NCBI GenBank assembly: GCA_017558505.1
Contig: JAFYUM010000003.1
Span: 62,001-126,000 of the forward strand
DNA from: Ruminococcus sp.
GTDB lineage: Bacteria > Bacillota > Clostridia > Oscillospirales > Ruminococcaceae
Length of the DNA stretch: 64,000 bases
Reading direction: 5' to 3'
This document shows, piece by piece, positions 17,434-25,428 of the stretch (position 1 is its first letter; each line of letters starts with the position of its first letter). A program made the translations under genes and the position numbers. The notes under the pieces were generated by a model, which had not been told where the DNA came from, made no database searches, and was given only the letters and a program-made list of their open reading frames with translations.

Positions 17434-17489
17434 CGGGAGGTTTGTGTGTGAGATAGAATTCGCAAACCGCCCGTTTACGCTGCTATCTC
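17434..17489 (-). promoter_or_regulatory. putative attenuator with two competing helices
   Basis: Helix B pairs 17463-17473 with 17434-17444 (11 bp, one mismatch). Helix A pairs 17483-17489 (GAGATAG on the minus strand) with 17450-17456 (CTATCTC), which lies inside the loop of B, so the two are mutually exclusive apart from a pseudoknot. The 5' strand of A lies within the short leader frame and its stop codon sits 1 nt before B, so a translating or stalled ribosome would decide which forms. The T-run after B is weak; control could be at transcription or RNA release. Confidence 0.5.
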
Positions 17490-17510
17490 CTTTTTAGTTG
17501 TATTTTTCAA
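17475..17510 (-). CDS. putative 11-residue leader peptide
   Basis: TTG start at 17510 preceded by AGGAG with 7-nt spacing; encodes MKNTTKKEIAA and stops at 17475. It lies about 40 nt after the predicted transcription start of the GNAT gene and ends directly before a hairpin. The good ribosome site and its position suggest a regulatory upstream frame; expression is not proven. Confidence 0.45.
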   Translation of the reverse strand: MKNTTKKEIAA

Positions 17511-17555
17511 AAAAATTCTCCTTTTAGTGGATTAAGAGCATCAGTTCTTATCTGC

Positions 17556-17584
17556 ATTATAGCATATAAATTACGCTTTGTCAA
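17556..17584 (-). promoter_or_regulatory. consensus promoter of the 16.7-kb GNAT gene
   Basis: Perfect TTGACA (17579-17584) and TATAAT (17556-17561) on the minus strand with 17-bp spacing. It begins only 4 bp after the tyrA stop, which lies upstream on the same strand, and gives a leader of about 150 nt. Confidence 0.85.
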
Positions 17585-17587
17585 GCA

Positions 17588-18439
17588 TTAGTTTGGCTGT
17601 CCCTGACGGTGACGGAGGTTATTTTCTTTCAGCTTTCTGCCCTCTGCAATAAGTCGGAGCATTTCGTCGGAATCGGAGTTTTTCAGAGCCTCGCTGTATT
17701 TTTTAAGGTTTTCAATGAGCAATTCAAGCTCAAAGTTGAGATGTTCCTTATTCTGCATAAAAAGGTCAGTCCACATTTTTTCATTCATAGTGGCAATTCT
17801 TGTCATATCCTGAAAGCTGCCGCCGCTGAATCCACATTCAAGGTCAAGCTGAGGGCTTTTTACATAGGCAGAGGAAACGATATGTGCAAGCTGGGATGTA
17901 TAAGCAATCATTTTATCATGGTTATCCGGAGAGGTGTTGACTATTTTTCCTGCTCCGATTTCTTTGGCAAGTGTGGAAAGCTTTTCAAAATCCTCTGAAT
18001 TACTATCCTCAAATGGAGTTATAATAAAGTTGGCATTGAGGAAAAGGTCGGCGCTACTGTTGTGGTAACCGCCGAATTCCTTGCCTGCCATGGGATGCAT
18101 ACCGAGGTAACGCAGACCATTTTCTTCTGCAATTTTTTTCATTCTGAGGGAAAAATCGCCTTTTATACCGCATACATCGGTAATAAGAGTGTTTTTATCA
18201 AATTTTGCTGCATTTTCTGTCAGATATTTTTCAGCAGTATCGGGAAAAAGAGAAATGATTACGAGGTCAAATCCACTGAAATTTCCGTCAAACTCCATAT
18301 CAATAGCAACGTCACGGAGAGCTGAAAACTCTATATCGTGATTTAGGTCACATCCCACAACAAAATAAGGAGTATACTTTTTCATTGCTTTGCACAGCGA
18401 ACCACCGATAAGGCCAAGACCGACAACTAATATTTTCAC
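17588..18439 (-). CDS. tyrA: prephenate dehydrogenase
   Basis: Oxidises prephenate to 4-hydroxyphenylpyruvate with NAD, the branch to tyrosine. The dinucleotide motif VGLGLIGGSL is at the N-terminus; LITDVCGIKG, the catalytic-region histidine in YLGMHPMAGKE, and SQLAHIVSSAYV follow. No ACT domain is present, so feedback by tyrosine would need another mechanism. The open frame begins at a GTG at 18469, but that codon lies next to the -10 box of the promoter (18471-18499), upstream of the expected transcript start; I prefer the GTG at 18439 (283 residues). No other aromatic-pathway gene is adjacent. Confidence 0.9.
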   Translation of the reverse strand: MKILVVGLGLIGGSLCKAMKKYTPYFVVGCDLNHDIEFSALRDVAIDMEFDGNFSGFDLVIISLFPDTAEKYLTENAAKFDKNTLITDVCGIKGDFSLRMKKIAEENGLRYLGMHPMAGKEFGGYHNSSADLFLNANFIITPFEDSNSEDFEKLSTLAKEIGAGKIVNTSPDNHDKMIAYTSQLAHIVSSAYVKSPQLDLECGFSGGSFQDMTRIATMNEKMWTDLFMQNKEHLNFELELLIENLKKYSEALKNSDSDEMLRLIAEGRKLKENNLRHRQGQPN

Positions 18440-18470
18440 AAGTTTACCTGCTTTCTTATTTGATAACACT

Positions 18471-18499
18471 ATTATATCACTTTATCGCTTTAAAGTCAA
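18471..18499 (-). promoter_or_regulatory. tyrA promoter
   Basis: TTGACT (18494-18499) and TATAAT (18471-18476) on the minus strand, 17-bp spacing; decides the tyrA start. Confidence 0.8.
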
Positions 18500-18510
18500 T
18501 AGCTTGCGTA

Positions 18511-19077
18511 TTATTTTTCAGCGTAAAACTTTTTTAGTTTTTGGTAACAGTAATGGTTGGCAATGCAGTCAGCAAGGGCACGATGAGCGTTGTCGTGGTT
18601 TATTCCGAAATACTCAGTAAGGGTTGTTAGTTTTCTGTTAGGAACATCCAGAGTACATTTTCTTGCGTAAGTCAGGGTATCGAGAGTATCATTCATAAAA
18701 GGTGGTAATCCAAGACGCTCACAATATAGTTTTATGATATTACGATCAAAACAGGCAACATTATGTCCGAGAATTATGTCATTGCCTATAAATCCGAGAT
18801 ATTGCGGTAGTATATCATGAATATCGGGTGCATCTTCTACCATTTCATTTGTAATTCCTGTAATTGAAGTTATAAGGCTGCTTATAATTCCGGAAGGCTT
18901 GACAAGACTGCTGAATTTGTCTGTTATTTCATTATTGCGTACCTTTACGGCGGAAACTTCAATAATTTCGCATTTATATATGTTTACATCCGTAGTTTCA
19001 AGATCTATGACGGTATAGTCAGAAATATCGCCTTTTATGCTTTTTCGTGTATTTGTATTTTTTATCAAAGTGTTCAT
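18511..19077 (-). CDS. DnaQ-like 3'-5' exonuclease (DEDDh)
   Basis: 188 residues forming one exonuclease domain. Exo I is VIDLETTD (residues about 23-30), Exo II GHNVACFD near 105, Exo III HRALAD near 166, so all four acidic residues and the histidine of the DEDDh class are present. Such stand-alone domains proofread or trim DNA or RNA ends; it is too short to be the exonuclease part of PolC. It starts 10 nt after the rluA-like stop, so both are probably cotranscribed. Role in replication versus RNA processing cannot be settled from sequence. Confidence 0.88.
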   Translation of the reverse strand: MNTLIKNTNTRKSIKGDISDYTVIDLETTDVNIYKCEIIEVSAVKVRNNEITDKFSSLVKPSGIISSLITSITGITNEMVEDAPDIHDILPQYLGFIGNDIILGHNVACFDRNIIKLYCERLGLPPFMNDTLDTLTYARKCTLDVPNRKLTTLTEYFGINHDNAHRALADCIANHYCYQKLKKFYAEK

Positions 19078-19087
19078 TTTCTTCTCC

Positions 19088-20029
19088 TTATTTTGGGAAT
19101 TTCAGAGTATACGGACATTCAGGCTCAATTGTATTCAGATATGCAAGAGGGGAGGTTTCGGGAAAACTAAATTCAAGCCTGTATGCGCAAAGAGCCTGTC
19201 TGAAAATGTTGTAACGCTTATTAACAGCAGTATCCCCGTATTTTCCGTCTCCGAGAATCGGACAGCCTATATGTGCAAGATGTGCTCTGATCTGATGTGT
19301 ACGACCTGTAAAAAGTCTGATTTCAAGAAGTGCCATTTCAGCACGTTTTTCCAACATCCTGTAACCTGTTTTTATTTCTTTGTAGCCTTCTTGAAAATTG
19401 TTGCTTACACGGACGATATTCCGTCCCTCCTGTCTGTAGTGGTAGGCTGTAAGGATATCTTCAGTTCGGGGCGGAGTTTTAATTGTAATGCACTGATAAA
19501 TTTTATGAACGCAGCCATTTTTTATACCGTCATTCATTTCACGCAGAGCAGCAGCTGTTTTTGCCGCAGTAACAATCCCTGATGTGTTTCTGTCAAGTCT
19601 GCTGCAAAGTGCAGGAGAAAATGTACTTTCATCATCGGGAGAGTATTCTTTCATGTTGTAAAGATACAGCTTGATACGGTTAATCAGTGTGTCTTCTGTA
19701 TTTTCGCCATTTCCGTGGGAATCAAGACCTACAGGTTTATATGTAATAATAATGTTTTCGTCCTCGTATATTATTTCAAGCTCTGTTGAAGCTTTAAGAA
19801 ATGACATATCATGTTTTTTGACAGCTGATACCTCGTCCTTGACGTACACACGAACGATGTCGCCCTCGTTAAGCTTAGCGGATATTTCACATCTTTTTCC
19901 GTTTATTTTAATGTCCTTTTTGCGGATAAGACGATACATCATTGATTTTGGCAAATCCGGCATTGCCTTTTGCAGAAATTTATCGAGTCTTTGACCACTG
20001 TCGTTTGATGCAATTGAAAATTCTTTCAT
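19088..20029 (-). CDS. RluA-family pseudouridine synthase
   Basis: 313 residues: N-terminal S4 RNA-binding domain (QRLDKFLQKAMPDLP...), then the catalytic domain with VTYKPVGLDSH-like start (ITYKPVGLDSH), the catalytic Asp in CSRLDRNTSGIV near residue 143, and GRTHQIRAHLAHIGCPILGD. It converts uridines in 23S rRNA or tRNA to pseudouridine; the exact site differs between RluA, RluC and RluD types and is not readable here. GAGGTGATCTT precedes the ATG. First gene of a two-gene unit with the exonuclease. Confidence 0.9.
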   Translation of the reverse strand: MKEFSIASNDSGQRLDKFLQKAMPDLPKSMMYRLIRKKDIKINGKRCEISAKLNEGDIVRVYVKDEVSAVKKHDMSFLKASTELEIIYEDENIIITYKPVGLDSHGNGENTEDTLINRIKLYLYNMKEYSPDDESTFSPALCSRLDRNTSGIVTAAKTAAALREMNDGIKNGCVHKIYQCITIKTPPRTEDILTAYHYRQEGRNIVRVSNNFQEGYKEIKTGYRMLEKRAEMALLEIRLFTGRTHQIRAHLAHIGCPILGDGKYGDTAVNKRYNIFRQALCAYRLEFSFPETSPLAYLNTIEPECPYTLKFPK

Positions 20030-20132
20030 AAGATCACCTCAGATTAATATGCAAAACAGACAAATATTTCTGTTTAAAAATAGCTGTTGTAATAAAAAAT
20101 GCAGATAGAATTAGCAATTTGTATTCGAATTG

Positions 20133-20161
20133 TTGCAATTCTGTAATTTTTATGGTAGAAT
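20133..20161 (+). promoter_or_regulatory. promoter of the GH25 gene
   Basis: TTGCAA (20133-20138) and TAGAAT (20156-20161), 17-bp spacing, about 77 bp before the ATG. Confidence 0.65.
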
Positions 20162-20238
20162 AAATATTGATTGATTTATGGATTATTGTATACAAATAAA
20201 AACCTATGCCTAAAGATGATTTCAAGGAGTAGATTTTA

Positions 20239-22053
20239 ATGAGTTTTGCAAAAAAAATAATTTCGTTAATTCTTGCAGCAGGCATAACTGTGATGCCTGT
20301 TGTGTCAACTGTTGCCTCTGCAGTAGAAGTAACAGAAAAGACCCAAGTATATGATAACACAATTCAGGAAAAAAGTAAAGACCTTGATTCAGAAGATAAC
20401 GAACCATTCAATGTGTTTGACATTTATGATGCGTATCATGAAATGATAAAGAACAACACAAGACCGGTTACAACGACAGTTAAAACTACAATAAAAACAA
20501 CAAGTACAACAACAGCTGCAACGAAAATTACTTCGACAAAAACAACATCTGCAACAAAGAAAACTACCACTGAAAAAGTTACAACTACAATAAAGACAAC
20601 AACTGCTGCGGCTACAGCAGTTTCTTCAACGACAGCTGTATCAACTGCGGTATCAACGGGAACTACAGCTACTACGACACAGGCAGGACAATTCCCGGAT
20701 GGTAAATACATAAATGGTATTGATGTATCACAATGGCAGTTTAAAATCGACTGGCAGGCTGTAAAAGATAGCGGACAAGTTGATTTTGCTATTATCAAAG
20801 CAGGCTGGGGAATGGAATCACATCAGATTGATCCTTTTTTCCATGAGAATATGCAGAATGCACAGGCTGCGGGAATGGACGTAGGTATATACTGGTTCAG
20901 CTATGCTCTTTCTGTTGAACAAGCCAAAAGAGAGGCGCTTCTTTGCCTTGAAACTATAAAGGATTACAGTTTCAATTACCCTGTATATTATGATTTTGAG
21001 TATCAGGAAGCCCTTACTACTTTAAGCTATGCAACGCTTTCAGAAATGATTGAAGTTTTCTGCACCACTCTTGAAGAACACGGATATAAAACAGGTGTAT
21101 ACGGAAGCGGAAGTGATTTTGAATATCGTATATACAGACATGTACTTGACAAACGTCCTGTATGGGTTGCAGAATATGATACCCCAACAGTAACATGGTA
21201 TAAGGGTAATTATGGTATATGGCAGTACAGTCCCAAAGGAAGAATAGATGGAATTTCAGCTGACGTTGACCTTAACTATTGTTATGTTGATTATCCGTCA
21301 GTAGTAGGAGTAAACCCTGTCAATGGAAAAATACCTGCGGCTACTACACCTGTTACACCTCCGATTCCTGTTGAAACTACTACGACACAGAGCTGGAACT
21401 GCAAAATAATCGACCTTAAAACTACAACAGTTGATGAGTGGGATAATTACGACAAGAGCGAATACGATTTTGCTATGATTATGGCTGATACGGCAGACCT
21501 CGGACTTGTCGGAGAAAATATTGATAAAGCCCATTCACTTGGAATTAACTGTGGTGTAATCTACGACTGCAAGGTAACAACTATTGAAAAAATCAAGGAA
21601 GATATAGCTGCACTTGATTTACAGCTTACAGGCAGAACTCTTGAATATCCTCTGTATTTCAATATATCAGAGAAAAATGCCGATTTTGTGAAGTGTGGAT
21701 TTGAAAAGAATAATGCAGCATATATCGCGACTGAATTTTGTTCCTATTTTGAAGGAAAGAAATATTATGTAGGAATAAGGGCGGAAGATAAGGCTCTTGG
21801 ATATCGTTTTAACAGTGATTTGCTTTTAAGATATGATGTATGGCAGGTAAAATATAATAACGATCCTGATCTTTACACGGGCAAATGTGGAATCAGATCA
21901 CGTTATAATGCTGAAAATGGTGGCTTTGATATAATCTGCGTTACAGATTACCCCGAAATTATAAAACGTATAGGGTTAAACGGCTACCTTCCGGCTCCGT
22001 CTATAACTGAAAACACAGAGAATACTGAAAATCCTGCATTACAAGGAGAATAA
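20239..22053 (+). CDS. secreted GH25 lysozyme with a second, degenerate GH25-like domain
   Basis: 604 residues. Residues 1-29 are a signal peptide ending ASA; residues about 75-150 are a Thr-rich linker. The first catalytic domain (about 157-355) has the GH25 marks: NGIDVSQWQ, FAIIKAGWG, and the catalytic YYDFEY near 250. This family cuts the MurNAc-GlcNAc bond of peptidoglycan. A second module (about 385-590) follows the same plan (KIIDLKTTT, DFAMIMAD, then YPLYFNISEK, DVWQVKYNN), but the Asp-x-Glu pair is lost, so it is probably a binding domain. No sorting signal. CAAGGAG precedes the ATG. Likely role in wall turnover or lysis of competitors. Confidence 0.88.
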   Translation: MSFAKKIISLILAAGITVMPVVSTVASAVEVTEKTQVYDNTIQEKSKDLDSEDNEPFNVFDIYDAYHEMIKNNTRPVTTTVKTTIKTTSTTTAATKITSTKTTSATKKTTTEKVTTTIKTTTAAATAVSSTTAVSTAVSTGTTATTTQAGQFPDGKYINGIDVSQWQFKIDWQAVKDSGQVDFAIIKAGWGMESHQIDPFFHENMQNAQAAGMDVGIYWFSYALSVEQAKREALLCLETIKDYSFNYPVYYDFEYQEALTTLSYATLSEMIEVFCTTLEEHGYKTGVYGSGSDFEYRIYRHVLDKRPVWVAEYDTPTVTWYKGNYGIWQYSPKGRIDGISADVDLNYCYVDYPSVVGVNPVNGKIPAATTPVTPPIPVETTTTQSWNCKIIDLKTTTVDEWDNYDKSEYDFAMIMADTADLGLVGENIDKAHSLGINCGVIYDCKVTTIEKIKEDIAALDLQLTGRTLEYPLYFNISEKNADFVKCGFEKNNAAYIATEFCSYFEGKKYYVGIRAEDKALGYRFNSDLLLRYDVWQVKYNNDPDLYTGKCGIRSRYNAENGGFDIICVTDYPEIIKRIGLNGYLPAPSITENTENTENPALQGE

Positions 22054-22059
22054 AACTAT

Positions 22060-22086
22060 CACCGCACGGAATTTTTCTGTGCGGTG
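22060..22086 (+). terminator. terminator of the GH25 gene
   Basis: Arms 22060-22067 and 22079-22086 form a stem of at least 8 bp, 6 nt after the stop; the tail has few T residues. It stands 19 nt before addB, so addB may be partly dependent on read-through. Confidence 0.6.
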
Positions 22087-22104
22087 TTTCCATAAGGAGA
22101 ACGT

Positions 22105-25100
22105 ATGGCTGAATTTATTATTGGAGCGTCGGGAACAGGTAAGACGACGGAGCTTCTTGAAAGAATTAAGAACTGCAGCGGTAAGGAACGAGTTGTACTT
22201 GTTCCGGAGCAGTATTCGACAGAATTTGATAAAAAGCTTTATTATCATATAGGTGCAAAGGATTTCAATAGCCTGCTTTCATTAAGTTTCAGCAGCCTTG
22301 CACGACAGCTTTTTCAGATGTATGGTGAAACTGACAGAAAAGGCGAATACGCTGATGATATGGCGCGTCTGATAATTACATATCAGGCAATAAAAGAGGC
22401 TAAAAACAGTCCCGAACAGCTTTTGTTTTTTCGGAGAGGTGCGTCACAGGTAGGTTTTGCGGAGGATGTGTTTAAACTTATCGGAGATATGAAAAAAGCA
22501 GGAATATCACCGCAGAAGCTTATGCTCAAAGCCGAGTTATTTGAGAAAAAGCTTCATGATAAAGTAAAAGATACAGCAAATATATTTTACGAGTATGAGT
22601 TTCTCATGGAGCAGTATGGGTTTAAGGATCACCTTGAAAATATACGTGAGGCGGCAAAAATTTCAAATCTTCATGGATTTTTCAAAGGAAAGACTGTATT
22701 TCTTGATGAATTTGAAAGTTTTACCGGGGATCAGCTTGACTTGCTTGATGTTGTATTGTCAACGGCAGAAAATGTAATTATAGCACTCCGTACAGATAAT
22801 GCAGAAGCAGGGGAGTTTACACTGTTTGAAACAGTAAACAATACATACAGACTTCTTTGCAGTAAATGCAGAGAGCTGAATATTCCTGTAAAGCTTACAA
22901 AGCTTGAAAAAAGCAGACGTTTTGTTTCTCCTGACCTTGAATATATAAGTGAGAGAGCAATGCGTAATTTGCCTAATGAGCCGCAGAATTCACCCACGCC
23001 GGAAAATATCCGTATTTTTGAAGCAAGAGATATGTACAGTGAGGCAGAATATATCTGCGCTGAACTTATAAGACTCATTCATGGGGATAGCAGCCTTAAA
23101 TTCAGAGATATTGCTGTTATTTCAAATAAGATAGAGGATTATGCTGATGTGCTCAAAGCAGCATTTGAAAGATATGATATACCTTGTTTCATGAGTATTG
23201 AAATGCCTGTTGCACATACATCGGTAATGGTATTTTTCCTTTCACTGCTTGATTTGCTTACAGCAAAAAAACTTAAAAGCGAACAAATTTTCCGCCTGCT
23301 TAAATGCGGACTTCTTGAAGCTGAACTTACCGAAGTATCGTTGCTTGAGAATTATTGCTACAAGTGGGGGATTGACGGTAATATGTGGACAGAATGCTTT
23401 ATCGCAGAGGATGAAAATCTTGAGCAGATTGAAATGCTGCGTGAAAAAATTATTTCACCGATAATAAAGCTCCGCCGCAGTATTTTAAAAGTCAACACAG
23501 CGGAGGGATACTGCCACATATTATATAAGTATTTCACTGATAGTAACGTTGAAAAGTGTCTTGCACAGCTTATTCTGCGGTTAATCAGAACCGACAGGGA
23601 TAACGAAGGAGCAGAGCTCAAAAGACTCTGGGGCTGTTTTATGGATATTTTGGACAGTGCAGCCTCTACTCTTAGTGAAACAGAGCTTGAATTTTCAGAG
23701 TTAGCAGATATTCTGCGTGCTATGATAGGACAGATAAGCTATTCACTTCCACCGCAGACACTTGATGCCGTAACAGTAGCCTCAGCAAGAACAGCCCGAT
23801 TAAGCTCCCCGAGAGTCTTGTTCGTCGTAGGTGCATCAGAAGGTGATTTTCCGAATCAGGTTAATTTACATGGACTTTTTACTGAAGCAGATAAACAGAA
23901 ACTGTTTGATGCAGGGGTTGAATTAGCTCGTCCGCTTACGGATCTTATTGCGTCAGAGCGTCTGATTGTATACAAGGCAATATCAACAGCTTCTGAAAAG
24001 CTGTATATGACATATCCGTTGTCAGACCTGTCCGGACAGGCAAAATACCCTGCACGTATTACAGAGCAGATAAGAGAAATGTTTCCTGATAATTCCGGGA
24101 TATTCATTACAGAGGGAATGATTTCTCCTGACTTTTATGCCGTAACAAAAAAATCAGCATATTATCACTATATGCAGGACAGGTCAGCTGATACAAAGGA
24201 AATTGCTTCAATTTATGAAGCACTTCTGAAGGACGAAGAATACAGACATAAAATTGCAATTACTTTAAGCAAGAAAGATCAGAACCTGGAGTATAAAATA
24301 GACCGTAATCTTATGGAACGTCTTGAAAGGTTCGAACCTCTGTTTTTATCACCTTCGGCTTTTGAGGGTTATAACAAATGTCATTTTATGTATTTCTGCG
24401 AAAGGATACTTAATCTGACTGCGCCTGAAAAAATAGAACTTGACCGCAGAATAACAGGTGAACTGATACACAGCTGCTTACAGAAAATACTTGGCAGACT
24501 TACAAAATCAGAGTTTACATCGCTTTCGTATGATGAACTTTGTGGTGAAATACGTGAGCAGGCAGAAATTTATCGTCAGGAAAATATGGCTGGAGATTTC
24601 GGAAAAACTCCAAGATTTGAACTTTTTTTCAATAAACTTACTGAAAGATTGGGAAATGTATTTCTTCACAGTCAGCATGCTCTTATGGCAAGTGATTTTG
24701 TGCCTGATGCATTTGAGCTTGATATACGAAAAGAGCATAATCTATGGCTTAAATATGCCGACGGAAAAAAGATCGTTTTCGGAGGTGTAATCGACAGAGT
24801 TGATGTTTGCAGTATCGGTGATGAAAAATATCTTCGTATAATCGACTACAAGAGCAGTAAAAAGATTATAAATGAAGCCTCTCTTGCAGGGGGAATAAAT
24901 ATGCAGATGCTCACATACCTTTTTGCTGTATGTGGTGAAAATGGTGCATACAAAGGATATAAACCTGCAGGCGTGCTGTATACCCCTATGGAAATATCGA
25001 CTATTGACATAGAACAAGCAAAGATTGATGAGTTTAATCAGACAGCGTTATATACACAGCTTAAAAATACCGGACTTCTCATTGACCGTAAGGATATACT

Positions 25101-25428
25101 TGATAAAATGGAACACGGTCTGGAGGGTAAATATATTCCTGCAAAGCTTAAAAAAGACGGTGAATTTGACAGTTATTCCAATGTTATTTCAGAAAGTCAG
25201 ATAGATAAGCTTAAGGATTTTGTATACAGCAGTATATCTGAAGCAGGGGAGTCTATACTCAATGGCAATGCCGAAGCTATTCCCCTTAAAATCGGGAAGA
25301 AAATCCCGTGTAGTTACTGTATATATGCTGATGTATGCGGCAATGGTGACGGAAAAATATGTCGTGAACCTGATAGCGAAAAGCTTTATGAAGCAGCAGG
25401 AATTTTAGGAAAGGAGGCTGATAAGTAA
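22105..25428 (+). CDS. addB: ATP-dependent helicase/nuclease AddB subunit
   Basis: 1107 residues. With AddA it resects double-strand DNA ends for RecA loading and recognises Chi. Seen: Walker-A-like GASGTGKTTEL at the N-terminus, the inactivated helicase core, and the C-terminal RecB-type nuclease domain (FGGVIDRVDV, RIIDYKSSK near 915). The 4Fe-4S staple is visible: one Cys in YNKCHFMYFC and three in CSYCIYADVC near the end. Size is near the Bacillus protein (1166). AAGGAG precedes the ATG. Its stop overlaps the addA ATG by 1 nt. Confidence 0.95.
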   Translation: MAEFIIGASGTGKTTELLERIKNCSGKERVVLVPEQYSTEFDKKLYYHIGAKDFNSLLSLSFSSLARQLFQMYGETDRKGEYADDMARLIITYQAIKEAKNSPEQLLFFRRGASQVGFAEDVFKLIGDMKKAGISPQKLMLKAELFEKKLHDKVKDTANIFYEYEFLMEQYGFKDHLENIREAAKISNLHGFFKGKTVFLDEFESFTGDQLDLLDVVLSTAENVIIALRTDNAEAGEFTLFETVNNTYRLLCSKCRELNIPVKLTKLEKSRRFVSPDLEYISERAMRNLPNEPQNSPTPENIRIFEARDMYSEAEYICAELIRLIHGDSSLKFRDIAVISNKIEDYADVLKAAFERYDIPCFMSIEMPVAHTSVMVFFLSLLDLLTAKKLKSEQIFRLLKCGLLEAELTEVSLLENYCYKWGIDGNMWTECFIAEDENLEQIEMLREKIISPIIKLRRSILKVNTAEGYCHILYKYFTDSNVEKCLAQLILRLIRTDRDNEGAELKRLWGCFMDILDSAASTLSETELEFSELADILRAMIGQISYSLPPQTLDAVTVASARTARLSSPRVLFVVGASEGDFPNQVNLHGLFTEADKQKLFDAGVELARPLTDLIASERLIVYKAISTASEKLYMTYPLSDLSGQAKYPARITEQIREMFPDNSGIFITEGMISPDFYAVTKKSAYYHYMQDRSADTKEIASIYEALLKDEEYRHKIAITLSKKDQNLEYKIDRNLMERLERFEPLFLSPSAFEGYNKCHFMYFCERILNLTAPEKIELDRRITGELIHSCLQKILGRLTKSEFTSLSYDELCGEIREQAEIYRQENMAGDFGKTPRFELFFNKLTERLGNVFLHSQHALMASDFVPDAFELDIRKEHNLWLKYADGKKIVFGGVIDRVDVCSIGDEKYLRIIDYKSSKKIINEASLAGGINMQMLTYLFAVCGENGAYKGYKPAGVLYTPMEISTIDIEQAKIDEFNQTALYTQLKNTGLLIDRKDILDKMEHGLEGKYIPAKLKKDGEFDSYSNVISESQIDKLKDFVYSSISEAGESILNGNAEAIPLKIGKKIPCSYCIYADVCGNGDGKICREPDSEKLYEAAGILGKEADK

